In this document: piece by piece, positions 7,371 through 8,720 of the stretch
Position numbering within the stretch: the first letter of the stretch is position 1
Layout: the number at the start of each line of letters is the position of its first letter
From: Rickettsia endosymbiont of Diachasma alloeum
GTDB lineage: Bacteria; Pseudomonadota; Alphaproteobacteria; Rickettsiales; Rickettsiaceae
Assembly: GCA_020404485.1 (NCBI GenBank)
Contig: DYDT01000183.1
Span: 1 to 8,720, forward strand
Direction of reading: 5' to 3'
Length of the DNA stretch: 8,720 bases
The notes under the pieces: generated by a model
Told to the model about the DNA's origin: nothing
Seen by the model: only the letters and a program-made list of their open reading frames with translations
Database searches by the model: none
Made by a program: the position numbers and the translations under genes

Positions 7371-7838
7371 ATGAAAAAGAAATTAACCAAGGAAGAAGTT
7401 AATAGATTAAAAAGTAACATGGAAGCACAAAGAAAAGCAGAATATTTAAGAGAGAAAAAAGAAGCAAATATTATCAAGGAAGAATCGGTAAGTTTAGAAG
7501 ATACATATGGTCGTGAATTAGTAGTAACTATGTTAAGTATAATAAATAAGTATATGCCACCTTATACTAAGACTTTCAAAGAAGGTGAGAAGCGTCAACA
7601 TTATATAGAGGCAGGTCATAAATTACTTAAGAATGGTGATCATCAAACAGCAATGTTTGCCTATAAGAAAGCTTTAGAGAGCGGGCGTATAAAGTATGAG
7701 GATGGAAAAACACATTTTGATCTCAATTTTGATGTTGAACCATTTTTAGCTATAGGAAGTGTTTTTGAAATTGAAGAGCAATATGATAAAGCAATGGCAT
7801 TCTATAATGAAGCTATAAAACAAAAAAATAATTTTTGA
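7371..7838 (+). CDS. TPR repeat protein, N-terminal part of a broken gene
   Basis: This 155-aa ORF starts with a highly charged helix (MKKKLTKEEVNRLKSNMEAQ and on to about residue 38). It then has two tetratricopeptide-like units, about residues 75-107 (YIEAGHKLLKNGDHQTAMFA and on) and 122-154 (EPFLAIGSVFEIEEQYDKAM and on). TPR units make protein-protein contacts; no partner or enzymatic domain is visible. The second unit reaches its last helix exactly where a TGA (7836-7838) stops it. Seven codons later, in the same frame, the next ORF continues with more TPR units. The stop therefore most likely breaks one longer gene. No good Shine-Dalgarno precedes the ATG. No signal peptide or membrane segment is seen. 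Confidence 0.65.
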   Translation: MKKKLTKEEVNRLKSNMEAQRKAEYLREKKEANIIKEESVSLEDTYGRELVVTMLSIINKYMPPYTKTFKEGEKRQHYIEAGHKLLKNGDHQTAMFAYKKALESGRIKYEDGKTHFDLNFDVEPFLAIGSVFEIEEQYDKAMAFYNEAIKQKNNF

Positions 7839-7859
7839 ATTTCGGAAAGTACAACAGTT

Positions 7860-8456
7860 ATGTTTGAAAATCAACTTAATTATTACAATAAATCTCTCGC
7901 AAAAGCTTATTTTTACAAAGCTCTATTACTAAAAAAACTGGGGGAAATTAATGAAGCTTTTCAAAATCTTGATGAAGCCATAAAATATAATAAGTTTTTA
8001 TGTGTAGTTTACTGGGAAAAAGCGAATTTTTTTAAAGAAGCAAAACAGTTTGATAAAGCAATAATAGTTTATGATGAATTAATGATTCATAAAGGAGATA
8101 TGTATGATAGCGGTAAAGTCGTCACTGAAACTTATTATTATAAAGCACATCTTTTAAAAATGATGGGTAAAAATGAAGAAGCTATTGTAAACCTTGATAA
8201 ATTTATTGCTTCTAATCAGGAATATTTTAATCCAAATAAAATTAGTTTACAAGACGCTTATCAGGAAAAAGCAGAGACTTTAGCCAATTTAAATAAAACG
8301 GACGAGGCTAATTACTGTAAAGGTCTTGCTTTATATCATTCAGAAGAAACAAATGATCATAAGGAATCTATAGCTTTTTTTGATGAAGCTTTAAAAGATG
8401 CTCTAAGGAAGCTAACAATATCACCTTATATTATTTTTATAAAGGTTGTTCTTTAG
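7860..8456 (+). CDS. TPR repeat protein, C-terminal part of the same broken gene
   Basis: This 198-aa ORF is in the same frame as the one before it, separated by a TGA and seven sense codons. It holds four TPR-like units at about residues 14-46, 48-80, 89-121 and 130-163, with typical A-YY/F-KA-LL-K-G---EA pattern, and the start of a fifth (HKESIAFFDEALKDA, 167-181). After residue 181 the frame turns into unlike sequence (LRKLTISPYIIFIKVVL) and stops at 8454-8456. The TPR pattern goes on in the next frame from 8405, so the listed C-terminus is a frameshift product. A GGAAAG at 7844-7849 might allow restart at this ATG, so a shortened protein could still be made. Confidence 0.65.
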   Translation: MFENQLNYYNKSLAKAYFYKALLLKKLGEINEAFQNLDEAIKYNKFLCVVYWEKANFFKEAKQFDKAIIVYDELMIHKGDMYDSGKVVTETYYYKAHLLKMMGKNEEAIVNLDKFIASNQEYFNPNKISLQDAYQEKAETLANLNKTDEANYCKGLALYHSEETNDHKESIAFFDEALKDALRKLTISPYIIFIKVVL

Positions 8457-8614
8457 TTAAATTACAACAAGAATTTGAAGCAAATGAATGTTTTGTAAAT
8501 GCTTATAATAATAGTAAGCATCACAATATACAAATATTTTTACAAGCATTTACACAGTTTAAACGCCAGTTTAGGATAAGAGAAGTATTTATGTGGCTAA
8601 AACATCAAGTTTAG
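8405..8614 (+). pseudogene. Out-of-frame C-terminal tail of the TPR gene
   Basis: From 8405 the frame one base off from the preceding ORF reads KEANNITLYYFYKGCSLVKL, then QQEFEANECFVNAYNNSKHH and on to a TAG at 8612-8614. That is 69 residues, with a YYFYKG-SLVKLQ-EFEANECF pattern that finishes the fifth TPR helix pair. One extra base near 8400-8404 (for example CTAAGG read as CCTAAGG) would join it in frame to the ORF before it, as ALKDAPKEANN. With this and the TGA at 7836 repaired, the gene would span 7371-8614, about 414 aa. Confidence 0.7.
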
Positions 8615-8657
8615 TATGAGATTTAGTGATAGCATAAGAAGTAACACAAGCTAGAAT

Positions 8658-8696
8658 ATGCACCAAGAAATTAACCATACAGAAGCTCATAAACCA
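8658..8696 (+). mobile_element. Scrap of IS200/IS605 tnpA tail
   Basis: Positions 8673-8696 read NHTEAHKP on the plus strand, the same tail seen (frameshifted) at 288-310. The 20 bp at 8677-8696 are identical to 291-310. Upstream the two copies differ (HQEI here, EYIN there), so this is a different, more diverged copy or a chimeric join. It ends exactly where the linker begins at 8697. The 43 nt between the TPR tail and this scrap (8615-8657) show no feature. Confidence 0.5.
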
Positions 8697-8720
8697 CGTA
8701 ATAACTTCGTATAGCATACA
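8697..8720. other. Second copy of the loxP linker, cut off by the window end (artefact)
   Basis: CGTA followed by the first 20 nt of loxP (8701-8720: arm ATAACTTCGTATA and GCATACA of the spacer) matches 165-188 base for base and in the same orientation. It marks the right edge as library linker sequence too. DNA beyond 8720, if any, cannot be taken as adjacent to the TPR gene without other evidence. Confidence 0.93.

Overview
The window is AT-rich bacterial DNA. It most likely comes from Rickettsia or a close relative. This rests on the low GC, a very large GDH2-type NAD-glutamate dehydrogenase next to mnmE, GTCACCCC-type dispersed palindromes, and decayed insertion sequences and TPR genes. 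It was assigned by reading only, with no database search.

Left edge (1-411): this is a patchwork. Positions 1-164 hold a minus-strand piece of an IS481-like transposase. Positions 165-206 hold a perfect loxP site inside a 42-bp sequence that, from memory, is the Roche/454 Titanium paired-end linker. Positions 207-411 hold the 3' end of an IS200/IS605-type tnpA with a 1-nt frameshift, followed by two stem-loops typical of the right end of such elements. The join at 165-206 is almost certainly an assembly artefact, so the order of the DNA on its two sides should not be trusted.

Core (385-7151): this looks like real, ordinary chromosome. On the minus strand a tight cluster runs leftward from 5642: the glutamate dehydrogenase gene (1583 aa), then after 2 nt a short RodZ-like HTH-plus-membrane-anchor protein (118 aa), then after 3 nt a 47-aa coiled-coil ORF whose last codons lie inside the IS200/IS605 end. 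A 171-bp divergent spacer with a candidate promoter and two palindromes separates the cluster from mnmE (tRNA U34 modification GTPase) on the plus strand.

Right edge (7152-8720): after a 219-bp spacer with another palindrome of the same family comes a TPR gene. It reads as one gene of about 414 codons, broken by an in-frame TGA and by a 1-nt frameshift. After it lies a second scrap of IS200/IS605 tnpA tail, which abuts a second, truncated copy of the same loxP linker at the window end.

I found no new defence, CRISPR or RNA-based system. The most important result is technical: two linker copies show unremoved library sequence at both edges. The most interesting biology is the IS end that now supplies the stop of a small ORF, and the decaying TPR gene.
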